Source: Anaerolineae bacterium
Lineage (GTDB): Bacteria; Chloroflexota; Anaerolineae; Anaerolineales; Villigracilaceae
Reading direction: 5' to 3'
NCBI GenBank assembly: GCA_018645405.1
Contig: JABGOQ010000111.1
Coordinates: 1-39,210, forward strand
DNA length: 39,210 bases
The first letter of the stretch is position 1, and each line of letters begins with the position of its first letter. This document shows positions 30,871 through 38,520 of this stretch, one piece after another. Under the pieces are notes generated by a model that ran no database searches, was not told the origin of the DNA, and worked only from the letters and a program-made list of their open reading frames with translations. The translations under genes were made by a program, and so were the position numbers.

Positions 30871-31725
30871 ATGTCCTATTACTATTTCAAACCAACAAAA
30901 GCCAAGGAAGTGGAAGATGGCATCAAAGCGCGCAGTAAACGCGGCGCGTTTGCATCCAGTTGGTGGGCAAAACGCTGGATAGCGGCGCTGGAGCGTCTGG
31001 TCGATTCGGGCAGGCTGGGGCGCGGGCGCAGCTATGCGCGCAAGGGTCAGGTCATCTCGATTGACGAGAAAAAAGACGGCATTCTGGCAAAAGTACAGGG
31101 ATCGCGCAGCACGCCCTATAAAGTGACGATCAAAATCGCCTCTCTCAGCGACAGCCAATGGGATGCCGTAATTGACGCGCTCGCCGAACAAGCCATCTTT
31201 ACAGCGCAGCTTTTAGCGGGCGAAATGCCTCAGGATATTGAAGAAGCCTTTAAAGAAGCGGGGGCAAGCCTCTTTCCCGAAAAGCGCGGCGATCTGGAAA
31301 CCGACTGCTCCTGTCCTGATTGGGCGAATCCCTGCAAGCATGTCGCTGCGGCGCATTATATTTTGGGCGAACGCTTCGACGAGGATCCTTTTCTCATTTT
31401 CCGCCTACGGGGACGCACGCAGGAAGAAGTGATGTCTGCTCTTCGGGAGCGTCGGGCTGGTGAAGATGATTTTGCCGAAGAAGAAGTGGAAGAAGAAATT
31501 ATTCCCCCATTGGAAGAAAGCGTCTCGACTTTTTTTGAGCTTGGTGCGCCGCTGGACACATTTTCTGTGCGTATACAGAATCCTGCCATCAAAATACCCC
31601 TGCTCAAACGCTTGGGGGAGGCAAACTTTGTGCCAAAACCCGGCATCGAAGTGCTTTTGCAGGGCGCTTACGCCAGCATCAGCGAGAAGGCGGTCGCGTT
31701 GGCGTATGGGGAGGAGGAAGATTGA
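30871..31725 (+). CDS. SWIM zinc-finger protein
   Basis: 284 aa from the ATG at 30871 (RBS TGGAG); an in-frame upstream start at 30715 would translate through the inverted repeat and is unlikely. The SWIM motif CSCPDWANPCKHVAAAHY (about 145-162) gives the CxC...CxH zinc site. The N-terminal part (WWAKRWIAALE) is typical of bacterial SWIM proteins adjacent to SNF2 helicases. An acidic stretch (about 205-220) follows. The SNF2-SWIM pairing suggests a shared nucleic-acid role; function not established. Confidence 0.88.
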   Translation: MSYYYFKPTKAKEVEDGIKARSKRGAFASSWWAKRWIAALERLVDSGRLGRGRSYARKGQVISIDEKKDGILAKVQGSRSTPYKVTIKIASLSDSQWDAVIDALAEQAIFTAQLLAGEMPQDIEEAFKEAGASLFPEKRGDLETDCSCPDWANPCKHVAAAHYILGERFDEDPFLIFRLRGRTQEEVMSALRERRAGEDDFAEEEVEEEIIPPLEESVSTFFELGAPLDTFSVRIQNPAIKIPLLKRLGEANFVPKPGIEVLLQGAYASISEKAVALAYGEEED

Positions 31726-32276
31726 ATAAAGTGAGTACTTGGTTTACATCAGACACCCATTTTGGACATGCGAATATCATTCAGTATTGTAACCGCCCTT
31801 ATACATCTCTTTCTGAAATGGATGATGTCTTGGTGACAAATTGGAATCAGATTGTACGCCCGAACGACATGGTATATCACTTGGGCGATTTTACGCTAGG
31901 TGGAGAAAAAGAAGCCGCTCCGTATTTTGCTCGTCTCAATGGGAGAATCTCTATTCTCCCTGGCGGGCATGATAAAGGTTGGCTCTCAAAAGATGAATAT
32001 ACATCCAAATCTGGACACTCCATTGTGATTTTGCCCCCGTTGGTAACGATTAAGCTCCAAATCCCCGGATTGAGCCAATCTCAAATCATTGTATTGTGCC
32101 ATTATGCAATGCGCGTTTGGGATCGTTCTCACTATGGCAGTTGGCAGCTTTATGGGCATTCACATTGCAATCTGCCTCAACATTTGAAAAGCCTGGATGT
32201 GGGAGTTGATTGCTGGGATTATTGTCCCGTGTCTTTGGAGCAGGTTACAGAGGAAATGGGCAAAGTAAGTATGTAA
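31722..32276 (+). CDS. Calcineurin-like metallophosphoesterase
   Basis: 184 aa. Starts at a TTG overlapping the SWIM stop codon by four bases, with GAGGAGGA as RBS. Motifs are DTHFGH (Asp11, His13), LGDF, GGHD in place of the usual GNHD (Gly82 for Asn), CHYAM and GHSH. The motif set is that of small MJ0936/YfcE-like phosphoesterases, which hydrolyse phosphodiesters with two metals. The missing Asn is a metal ligand in the family, so activity may be changed. Part of the SNF2/SWIM transcription unit. Confidence 0.85.
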   Translation: MNKVSTWFTSDTHFGHANIIQYCNRPYTSLSEMDDVLVTNWNQIVRPNDMVYHLGDFTLGGEKEAAPYFARLNGRISILPGGHDKGWLSKDEYTSKSGHSIVILPPLVTIKLQIPGLSQSQIIVLCHYAMRVWDRSHYGSWQLYGHSHCNLPQHLKSLDVGVDCWDYCPVSLEQVTEEMGKVSM

Positions 32277-32370
32277 TTCCCTAACAAACTGGAGTTCTGC
32301 GTGCCTACATTTGCTGGAAATTTAAGTAATCGCTTGGCGTTAGGTATGATAAGATGGCTATTATGTCATC

Positions 32371-32447
32371 ACTGTCACGAATTCAGCGCGGTAGCAATCG
32401 TGTATACGGGTATAAATTTCGTCCGAAATTAACAGTGGCTGCTTAAG
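32371..32447 (+). repeat. Dispersed repeat B, copy 3
   Basis: ATTCAGCGCGGTAGCAATCG, TGTATACGGGTATAAATTTC, GTCC. It is more diverged than the others in the middle, but similarity to copy 1 extends further downstream (AACAGTGGCTGCTTAAG against GACAGTGACTGCGTAG). It closes the recombinase/SNF2 module. Confidence 0.8.
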
Positions 32448-32474
32448 TTCAGGCAAGTTTAGTTTTTTGTTTTT

Positions 32475-32507
32475 CACTCCCCATGCTAAGAACATGGGGA
32501 GTGTTTT
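32475..32507 (+). terminator. Hairpin C, copy 3 (terminator-like)
   Basis: Perfect stem CACTCCCCATG / CATGGGGAGTG (32475-32485, 32493-32503) followed by TTTT. It lies directly between repeat B and the comM tail. Confidence 0.8.
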
Positions 32508-32513
32508 GATTTA

Positions 32514-32588
32514 ATGGGCGAGGAGAAAATCCAATCTACGCACTTGGTGGAGGCTTTACTGTATAGGCCAAAGGAGATGATAACCTAA
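32514..32588 (+). pseudogene. comM: comM extreme 3'-end remnant (24 codons)
   Basis: Open frame ending ...EEKIQSTHLVEALLYRPK and stop, the last residues of ComM (compare the segment behind 38938, which encodes EENI, stop, SAHLAEALQYRPK). Only the C-terminal tail is left; everything from the zinc motif to the last helix is deleted and hairpin C abuts it. It shows that repeat B + hairpin C sits in front of comM 3' DNA at three separate places. Confidence 0.8.
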
Positions 32589-32762
32589 GAAGGTTGGGTG
32601 TTAGTATACGAATAAAAAACTGTGATACACGCCACACAACAGCTCCTATATACGGGATTGCAAAGTTAGGATACCTCGAAAGCCCTCTGTTTACATAAAA
32701 ATTTGGGCCGTGGGTAAATTGAGGCGATAGGATGATTCTGCGAGGAGCATGCATTTGCAACG

Positions 32763-32818
32763 TAGCAGTCTCATCTCATAAAAACGAGATTGCTTCGGCG
32801 ATAAAACTGCCTCGCAAA
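32763..32818. repeat. Decayed intergenic inverted repeat (GAGATTGCTTCG type)
   Basis: GCAGTCTC / GAGATTGC stem followed by TTCGGCG ... CTCGCAA, like a common bacterial intergenic repeat. The rest of 32589-32971 shows no gene. Confidence 0.4.
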
Positions 32819-32971
32819 ATCATTATCACTTATTCTTTTGCCACCACCCAAGAATTTACCAAGGGAGTTAGGGTTTTGCTAGATGAATGTGTTCCCCTAC
32901 TATTAGACATGCGCTGCAGCCGCGCGAGGAACGAGTGTCGTTATACATCAATTTTATAAATTTAGACTCTT

Positions 32972-33562
32972 TCATTTTTTTTTGACTCTAACCAGTGTAG
33001 AGAATTTTGATCTCCATCGAGTATCAGTGACGGTAAATACACCACCAGAAACGAAACGAACATCCTCAACAGTGTAAAATGCTTTGGGATTGAAACGTTT
33101 TATATGAATATCCATAAAAGGTAATTGGGAACGTTTGATTACGGTAAATAGCAAATGTACCAGACCAGTAGAACCTTCTGCGTTGACCATGGTGATACTA
33201 AAGTTATTATTTCTCAGGAAAGCGACTAACTCTGACGCATCACGATGAGTAACCACTCGGACAATAATCTTACCTATAGCAAGTTTCTCCTCAAGGAAAA
33301 TACCAATGAAGTTGCCAATAGCAAAACCGAGTGCATAGGCGAGATAGTTGGCTATATTGGTTAGGTTCTGCATGACCTGGCCAATTGCAAGCAACCAAAT
33401 CAAGACCTCGAAGAATCCGAGTATTGGAGCAACTACTTTCTGACCTCTGGCAACAAGAATTATGCGAAGTGTGCCTAAAGATACATCTATAATTCTTGCA
33501 AGGCAGATGAGAAGTGGAATAACAACCCAAGTAACGACAGTAGGGTTTATAAAATCGTTCAT
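32972..33562 (-). CDS. UPF0316 (DUF5698/DUF2179) membrane protein
   Basis: 196 aa from the ATG at 33562; TAGGA is 7 bases upstream of it, whereas the ATG at 33568 is too close. Three hydrophobic segments (about residues 7-90, motif DVSLGTLRIILVARGQK) are followed by a cytoplasmic DUF2179 domain (about 100-180). This domain in YitT-like proteins is thought to bind a ligand; function unknown. It stands alone, unrelated to the neighbouring clusters. Confidence 0.88.
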   Translation of the reverse strand: MNDFINPTVVTWVVIPLLICLARIIDVSLGTLRIILVARGQKVVAPILGFFEVLIWLLAIGQVMQNLTNIANYLAYALGFAIGNFIGIFLEEKLAIGKIIVRVVTHRDASELVAFLRNNNFSITMVNAEGSTGLVHLLFTVIKRSQLPFMDIHIKRFNPKAFYTVEDVRFVSGGVFTVTDTRWRSKFSTLVRVKKK

Positions 33563-33913
33563 AATCATATCCTATTATTAATTTGGGTATAACGATGGCG
33601 TAAGTTGCCCGCCAACTTTCTGAACGCAACCCAGTTTTATCTTGAAGTAGATGTTTTCAAGCAGACTTTGATGACAAGTGGCGTATCTGCAGGCGAAGCC
33701 GCAAAACAGAAAGTGGCCACTCGATTGGCCGTTTCCCAAACCTGATTGGTGGGGACCAAGGTTTTATAAACCAAGCGCATAGAATGATATTGCAACATTT
33801 CCCAGTTCAATGAGTTCATTTTTTGAAATAGGCTCAACCTCCGGTGGTTGTATATTTGGAGCATCTGCGGGGGGTAATATCAGGATGCGCAACAGGCTAT
33901 ATTGCTAGAGTAG

Positions 33914-34168
33914 AACTTCACAATCATCACCAACCCTATTGAAACTCTCTTCAGTTGGGCTTCATTTGGGGCAACCTTTCAATATGATAACCTTGTAGAT
34001 AATAATCGTATCGAAACCGGCAGAATAGTTATTGGGGAGGGAACAGCTACCGGACTTGTAACTACGATACCAGGCACCATAAATGTCTCATCAGGGATAT
34101 TTGATGCGGGCATTGACGTTTATGGCTCAAGATATGCCCATGGATTAACAGGTGGAGTATATAAATGA
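33914..34168 (+). pseudogene. Orphan C-terminal coding fragment
   Basis: 84 codons open from just after a stop at 33911 to a TGA at 34166, without start codon or RBS. The translation (with FGATFQYDNLVDNN and SSGIFDAGIDVYGSRYAHG) looks like the end of a secreted or surface beta-rich protein. The preceding 33600-33900 shows only a doubtful - strand ORF (33637-33864). The stretch appears to be debris of lost genes. Confidence 0.4.
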
Positions 34169-34247
34169 TAGCCTTTATGGAGGGAGTATTCATATTGTTT
34201 ATTCTGTACCGCTCCGCTTCCTTTCAAGTGAAAATTCGTAATATCAG

Positions 34248-35282
34248 CTATTTAATGAGCCTAAATATAGTTTCGTAATCCTTTTCCATACTTTGCAAAA
34301 CTGGCAAATTAGTAAAACTTTCAATTTCCCGTATTGCCAATGGCGAGCTAGAACATAAACCAGATATGGCATCTGGTACTAAGCCAAACTCTTCCTTTAG
34401 GACATGAATACCGCCAAAAACTGACGATGAGCCCGGAGCACAAAATATCAATTTGTGGATTCGGTCACGCACCTCTGGCATCCTAAGCAACATCGCAGTT
34501 TCTCTCTGAAAAATGCCATCTGCAAACTCAATAACCAGGTATTTTTTTGGATCATTACCATATTTCATATCAAAGGAATTAAACATCCATAGCAACTTCT
34601 CCGCATCCATCAAATAACTTGACGGATAACCGAAGTAAGTAAAGTCTGCAATATGCTCAGCCCCGCAGTCATTCATTAGAAGAATGTCCTTCAGACTGGC
34701 TGTGCCAGTAATTTTCGCTGCTCTTACGTTCCTCCCAGAGGAAGAGAGCGCATAACAACATGCCGCTGCTGCATGGGTTTTGCCGCTGTTCATGCTGGTG
34801 CCAATACAAAGAATAACTTTTGCGCCGCGTTTTTTTCGAGTTGTGTTCTTGGGTTGTAAAAGTATGTAGTTCCTCGTGTTGATTACCTTTCCTTCTGCGT
34901 CGCAAATATATCCCAAGACGCGTATTCTCGTGGGTGCACTAATCAAATGGTTTTGCGTTTTAACCTCACCAACAATACCGCCTTGACTAAAGAGATCTAA
35001 ATGTTCCGTAAAGGAATCAGGCACCAACCCTTCAAATTGATCAGGGGCATAGCGGTTTCCAAAAACAAAAACCGAACGAGTGCCTATATTGAGTGTATGT
35101 AAACGAGCTGATTGGTTTTGAATATATTTGTGGTGTCCAAGCTTAATCACCTCGCCAAAGATGAGATCACCAACCTCCGGCTTTTTTTTATTCGAGGCAT
35201 CATATTGTTTTATCTTCGATTTTGGCACTGAAAAAGCGGAGCTTGGGATGATGCGATTGGATTTTATTTTTTTGATATCCAT
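34248..35282 (-). CDS. P-loop NTPase family protein (DUF1611-like) with N-terminal beta domain
   Basis: 344 aa. Residues about 35-145 form a beta-rich domain of unknown type. A nucleotide-binding part starts with GTSMNSGKTHAAAA (about 161-174), followed by AAKITGTAS, DFTYFGYPSSYL and EFADGIFQRETAMLL. The last two resemble DUF1611-type proteins and related SIMIBI-like enzymes. It is the last gene of the LysW/ATP-grasp cluster, 220 bp after the ligase. A kinase-like or ligase-like step on the carrier-bound product is possible, but the reaction is not known. Confidence 0.7.
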   Translation of the reverse strand: MDIKKIKSNRIIPSSAFSVPKSKIKQYDASNKKKPEVGDLIFGEVIKLGHHKYIQNQSARLHTLNIGTRSVFVFGNRYAPDQFEGLVPDSFTEHLDLFSQGGIVGEVKTQNHLISAPTRIRVLGYICDAEGKVINTRNYILLQPKNTTRKKRGAKVILCIGTSMNSGKTHAAAACCYALSSSGRNVRAAKITGTASLKDILLMNDCGAEHIADFTYFGYPSSYLMDAEKLLWMFNSFDMKYGNDPKKYLVIEFADGIFQRETAMLLRMPEVRDRIHKLIFCAPGSSSVFGGIHVLKEEFGLVPDAISGLCSSSPLAIREIESFTNLPVLQSMEKDYETIFRLIK

Positions 35283-35501
35283 TATTTTTTCCTAAATAGT
35301 AGATGATCCACAGAAAAGATATAGATACTTTAGCGTGTGGAAAAGATGTTTGTATGACGTAGCTCAAGATAAAGCCTCCTTCATAGGGAAAGGTTCCATC
35401 TTATGAATTTCGTTCTGGATGAAAAGATGTCTCTTGCTGAAAAAAAATAGTTGCACACGGAATATGCTTAGAAAAGCATTTAGTGCATTGGTAAGCCTTG
35501 T

Positions 35502-36608
35502 CTAAATATCTCTTGGGGCGATCATTCCCCACCGCCCTGCTGCAAGATACAGAATCTCAAGGATGAGATCTTCATATGCAATACCATCTGCTGCTGCCTG
35601 AATGCAAAGGTCGCTATATCCTGGAGTTAGCCCAGGTAGTGGATTGATTTCAATGAGGCGAGGTTTATCTTCATTATCCAAACGGATATCAACACGTGAG
35701 ACATCTAATGCACCTAAAACTCGATGCGCGCGTAAAGCCAAACGGTGCATTTTTCTTGCCAATACCGGTTCTATATCTGCCGGGCATAGATATTCTGGTG
35801 CCCCCTCTATACCCAGTTGTTGCGCTTTGGCAGCGTGGCTATAGATACCAGGGGTCGTAGACTTAGCTGTATTCAATTCCAAAATAGCCAAGCGATGAAA
35901 GCCATCTTTCTCATACCACTTGGGATAACGGCTAAATCTTTTAGCATCTGGACGCCCAAGCTGCCCCACAGTGAATTCTCTCCCAGGCAAGTAGTTTTCA
36001 ACAAGTGCCGGTTGTCTATAAGTGTTGATAATATAATTGATGCGTTCAAAAAGTTCAGCTTCACTCTCTATACGAGCTTTCATATCAACACCCATCCCTG
36101 TGCCTTCACGAGATGGTTTTACAAAAAGCGGAAATTTTAGCTCTGGGCGTAGATGTTCATCTCCAAAGATGAATTCCTGAAAAGAAGCAACTGGAAGATT
36201 GCGATCTCTCCATATTCTTTTTGTAAGATTCTTATCCAGTGCAATCCCATTGGTTAATACTCGTGAGCCAGTGTAGGGAATTCGCATCATTTCCAATAAC
36301 GCTGGCGTTTGGGCTTCACGAGCATCCCCGCCCAAGCCTTCCGCAATATTGAAACAAATATCTGGCTTATACTCCCTTAGCGCGAAAGGCAGGTTTTCGT
36401 CTGCCATAATAAAGGTGGTTTCATGGCCATCTGTTTCTATAGCAGCTTGAATAGCGCGGATGGTATCAATATGGTCGAAATCGGCATAGGCATCGGGAGG
36501 TATATCTACTGGGCGATGCTGATTTTCATCCTTGATATTAGCTAAAACAGCCACGCGCCAATGTGGAGGGTCAAGAAGCCATACACTTGGTGATTGAGAT
36601 ATTTTCAT
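35502..36608 (-). CDS. ATP-grasp ligase, D-alanine-D-alanine ligase-like
   Basis: 368 aa. The N-terminal domain ends near residue 130; the ATP-grasp part has the Lys/Gly loop FPLFVKPSREGTGMGV and the Mg2+ ligands Asp, Glu, Asn in VDIRLDNEDKPRLIEINPLP. These enzymes join a carboxylate, activated as acyl phosphate, to an amine. It lies behind two LysW-like carrier genes. In lysine and arginine biosynthesis by the carrier route, LysX (another ATP-grasp enzyme) joins the amino acid to the LysW C-terminal Glu. This ligase could load or extend such a carrier, but it resembles the Ddl branch rather than LysX/RimK. A cell-wall-type dipeptide ligase is the alternative. Confidence 0.85.
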   Translation of the reverse strand: MKISQSPSVWLLDPPHWRVAVLANIKDENQHRPVDIPPDAYADFDHIDTIRAIQAAIETDGHETTFIMADENLPFALREYKPDICFNIAEGLGGDAREAQTPALLEMMRIPYTGSRVLTNGIALDKNLTKRIWRDRNLPVASFQEFIFGDEHLRPELKFPLFVKPSREGTGMGVDMKARIESEAELFERINYIINTYRQPALVENYLPGREFTVGQLGRPDAKRFSRYPKWYEKDGFHRLAILELNTAKSTTPGIYSHAAKAQQLGIEGAPEYLCPADIEPVLARKMHRLALRAHRVLGALDVSRVDIRLDNEDKPRLIEINPLPGLTPGYSDLCIQAAADGIAYEDLILEILYLAAGRWGMIAPRDI

Positions 36609-36713
36609 TTTGCTCCTAAAATGGATGCAATATATTTAAATACCTACGCCCTCCAACTTGGAGGTAGGCAGGAGAAAAGCGCTTTCAAACTTTTGTGATG
36701 TTCAAAGGGCTCT

Positions 36714-36753
36714 AAGAACAGGGGTCCTTCTTTCTAAAAGCATCCCTGTTCTT
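36714..36753 (-). promoter_or_regulatory. Hairpin after the first LysW-like gene
   Basis: AAGAACAGGG (36714-36723) and its exact complement CCCTGTTCTT (36744-36753). It sits directly behind the stop codon of the carrier gene at 36756 with no T run. Likely an mRNA-stability or partial-attenuation element that favours carrier expression over the ligase. Confidence 0.6.
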
Positions 36754-36755
36754 CG

Positions 36756-36983
36756 TTATAAATCGTAGTCGTACTCCTCCTCGTCTTCATTTTCATACTC
36801 ATATTCATATGTCCAATCCAGTTCTATTGGAGAGAGAGAAATTACCTCCAGTTCAGATCTACATTCTGGGCATGTCTTTTTGAGCCCTAGAAACAATTTC
36901 TTTGAGAAGGATATGTTGGTATCACACTCAGGGCATGCACCAATTTGCTTCATTTTTATGGTTATCTTTTTATTGGTAGTCAT
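36756..36983 (-). CDS. LysW-like amino-group carrier protein 1, Tyr/acidic tail
   Basis: 75 aa from the ATG at 36983 (AAAGGA 7 bases upstream). The zinc ribbon has CPEC and CPEC about 22 residues apart, then the LysW-type ELEVISLSPIELDW. LysW normally ends soon after with Glu-Asp-Trp-Gly-Glu; here a 19-residue tail made almost only of Tyr, Glu, Asp and Asn follows, ending Asp-Leu. It overlaps the upstream carrier gene by 14 bp. LysW-type carriers hold the growing product on the C-terminal Glu during lysine, arginine or natural-product synthesis; here the changed C-terminus makes the attachment residue unclear. Confidence 0.75.
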   Translation of the reverse strand: MTTNKKITIKMKQIGACPECDTNISFSKKLFLGLKKTCPECRSELEVISLSPIELDWTYEYEYENEDEEEYDYDL

Positions 36984-37164
36984 AGTAATTCCTTTCGTAA
37001 TCATCTTCATAATCGTAGTTATCAGCAGGCCAATCCAGTTCCAGTGGATCAAGCCAGATAACTTCAAGGTGAGCAGTGCACTTTGGGCAAATGACAAACT
37101 CGCCTAATGCAGGGTTGTTACCAGCATCGACCATTTCTTGACAAGAAATACAATTTGCTTTCAT
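36970..37164 (-). CDS. LysW-like amino-group carrier protein 2, Tyr/acidic tail
   Basis: 64 aa from the ATG at 37164, with GGAGG 9 bases upstream; a TTG three codons earlier is too close to the RBS. The Cys pairs CISC and CPKC bracket the zinc site. The stretch with PALGEFVICPKCTAHLEVI and then LDPLELDW aligns closely with Thermus LysW (PELGELVVCEDC..ELEVVGLDPLRLE). The C-terminus is extended by a Tyr/Asp-rich tail ending Tyr-Gln instead of Glu. First gene of the cluster, behind a terminator; two different carriers in tandem are unusual. Confidence 0.8.
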   Translation of the reverse strand: MKANCISCQEMVDAGNNPALGEFVICPKCTAHLEVIWLDPLELDWPADNYDYEDDYERNYYDYQ

Positions 37165-37186
37165 TAAAGCCAACCTCCAACATAAA

Positions 37187-37235
37187 AAACTGAAAGTGAA
37201 CTAGAGCATTATCTCTTCTAATTCACTTTCAGTTT
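37187..37235 (-). terminator. Rho-independent terminator after the regulator gene
   Basis: Perfect 14-bp stem AAACTGAAAGTGAA / TTCACTTTCAGTTT (37187-37200, 37222-37235), and on the - strand TTTTTT directly follows. It separates the regulator transcript from the carrier cluster. Confidence 0.85.
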
Positions 37236-37321
37236 ATAGCATTGCTGTGTAAATCTTGTGCAAAAAAATATCTAAAGGAGGTATTAAAAAGGGCGTATCG
37301 TGTAAAAAAACACGTTATCTT

Positions 37322-37999
37322 TTATATTTGGAGTTTGTATCCTGCTCCAGAGATGGTGATAACATAACAAGGCTCTTGCGAATTCTTTTCGATCTTCGTT
37401 CGCAAGCGCTTAACCAGTCCACGGACTAAATCACGATTCCCCTTGCCCGTATAACCCCAAATGTGTTCTATTAGGCGTTCTGATGAGATCGATTGTCCAG
37501 CATTAATCATCAGGATATATAGCAAGCGAAACTCAAGCTGTGTAAGTCGTTTCGGCTCTTGCTCGAGAACCGTCACAGATCGCTCGGAAGGATCTAGATG
37601 AATATCCCCAGCCGTAAGTACAGGTAAGCTAAAAAGTGGTACTCCTGATGTTCGTCGCATTAGAGAACGGACCTGAGCAATGAAGAGGCGGGAGCTATAT
37701 GGACGTGTACTCACCCAATCTATTCCAGCATTGAGTAAACCTACGTGCGTATCTTCTGTTTGTGGTTCGCATATCACTACGATTGGTACAGAGGTAAGTG
37801 CGCGCAACTGCTTGATCAAATTTGTGGGTAAGTTCCGGTTTGGAAAGGTCAGTACAAACAGTTCTACTGCATTTTCATTCCAATTGCCCACAATCTTCTC
37901 GAGCTCCGTGCTAATGCGCACGACCAAGCCCGCGCGCTGTAGGGTTTGACGTAATACAGCACTTTCGTCGGAGTTGTGAGATAGTAATAAGGTTTCCAT
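37322..37999 (-). CDS. OmpR-type regulator with degenerate receiver domain
   Basis: 225 aa. The C-terminal winged helix (about 130-225) is a clear Trans_reg_C domain (LTQLEFRLLYILMIN, GAGYKLQI). The N-terminal receiver fold lacks the key residues: no acidic pair near residues 8-11 (LSHNSDES), Thr51 where the phosphorylated Asp should be (FVLTFPN) and Arg99 where the conserved Lys should be. It should therefore work without phosphorylation. No histidine kinase is nearby. It may regulate the neighbouring carrier cluster (inference). RBS AGAGGTG fits the start. A TATAAT on the - strand at 38078-38083 could be its -10, with no good -35. Confidence 0.85.
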   Translation of the reverse strand: METLLLSHNSDESAVLRQTLQRAGLVVRISTELEKIVGNWNENAVELFVLTFPNRNLPTNLIKQLRALTSVPIVVICEPQTEDTHVGLLNAGIDWVSTRPYSSRLFIAQVRSLMRRTSGVPLFSLPVLTAGDIHLDPSERSVTVLEQEPKRLTQLEFRLLYILMINAGQSISSERLIEHIWGYTGKGNRDLVRGLVKRLRTKIEKNSQEPCYVITISGAGYKLQI

Positions 38000-38190
38000 T
38001 TAGACACCTCTAGATTCTTCAGTTTTTTGTTTTTTACTCTGTAGTTACTTGAAAGAGTTGATAAAAAAGATAACGCCATTATACCGAATGTAACCAAACA
38101 TTTTTTATGGAAGAATGCTCATATAACAAAATGTGACCACACGTCAAACACAAAAGTTGATTATTGTGCACAGCAGAGAAATATTTGATA

Positions 38191-38245
38191 GACCACAAAA
38201 GGGCAAGTAGTTCACTCGGATTGCTCGCCCTTTTATATGAATCAC
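38191..38245. repeat. Repeat A, copy 2 (degenerate terminator)
   Basis: GACCACAAAAGGGC then TTGCTCGCCCTTTT and AATCACTG, matching the block at 22341-22393; the left arm of the stem is decayed so only about 8 pairs remain. It lies upstream of repeat B copy 4. Confidence 0.7.
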
Positions 38246-38370
38246 TGTTTTTTCCTGCCTTCATATAGGTATAACTATCCTTGCTCTCATCATATATTGT
38301 TGTCGCTTGTGATTACTTAGCCAATATAAAATACTGGGGCATTTTAAATGGTTCTTCTTACCGAATGACG

Positions 38371-38425
38371 GTTAGAAGCTCAGCGCTGTATAAATCAAAT
38401 ATATGGGTATAAATTTCGTCCAATC
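38371..38425 (+). repeat. Dispersed repeat B, copy 4
   Basis: GAAGCTCAGCGCTGTATAAA, TCAAATATATGGGTATAAAT, TTCGTCC: same core as copy 1 with two changes. A comM 3' fragment follows about 95 bp downstream, and hairpin C is missing here. Confidence 0.88.
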
Positions 38426-38520
38426 CGATTTGTGTCCGCAGGGCATGGCATATAACGTTTTTTTTTGGACATGATAGGCTAATGTTGTGCCCAATAACCA
38501 TCAAAAAACAGTCCATTTAC

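Noticed and set aside
33637..33864. 75-aa - strand ORF
   Set aside because: No RBS, no recognisable motif, and it lies in a stretch of apparent gene debris; likely chance.
36984..37097. Longer form of LysW-like protein 1 (start 37097)
   Set aside because: It would read through the other carrier gene in another frame; the start at 36983 has AAAGGA at good spacing.
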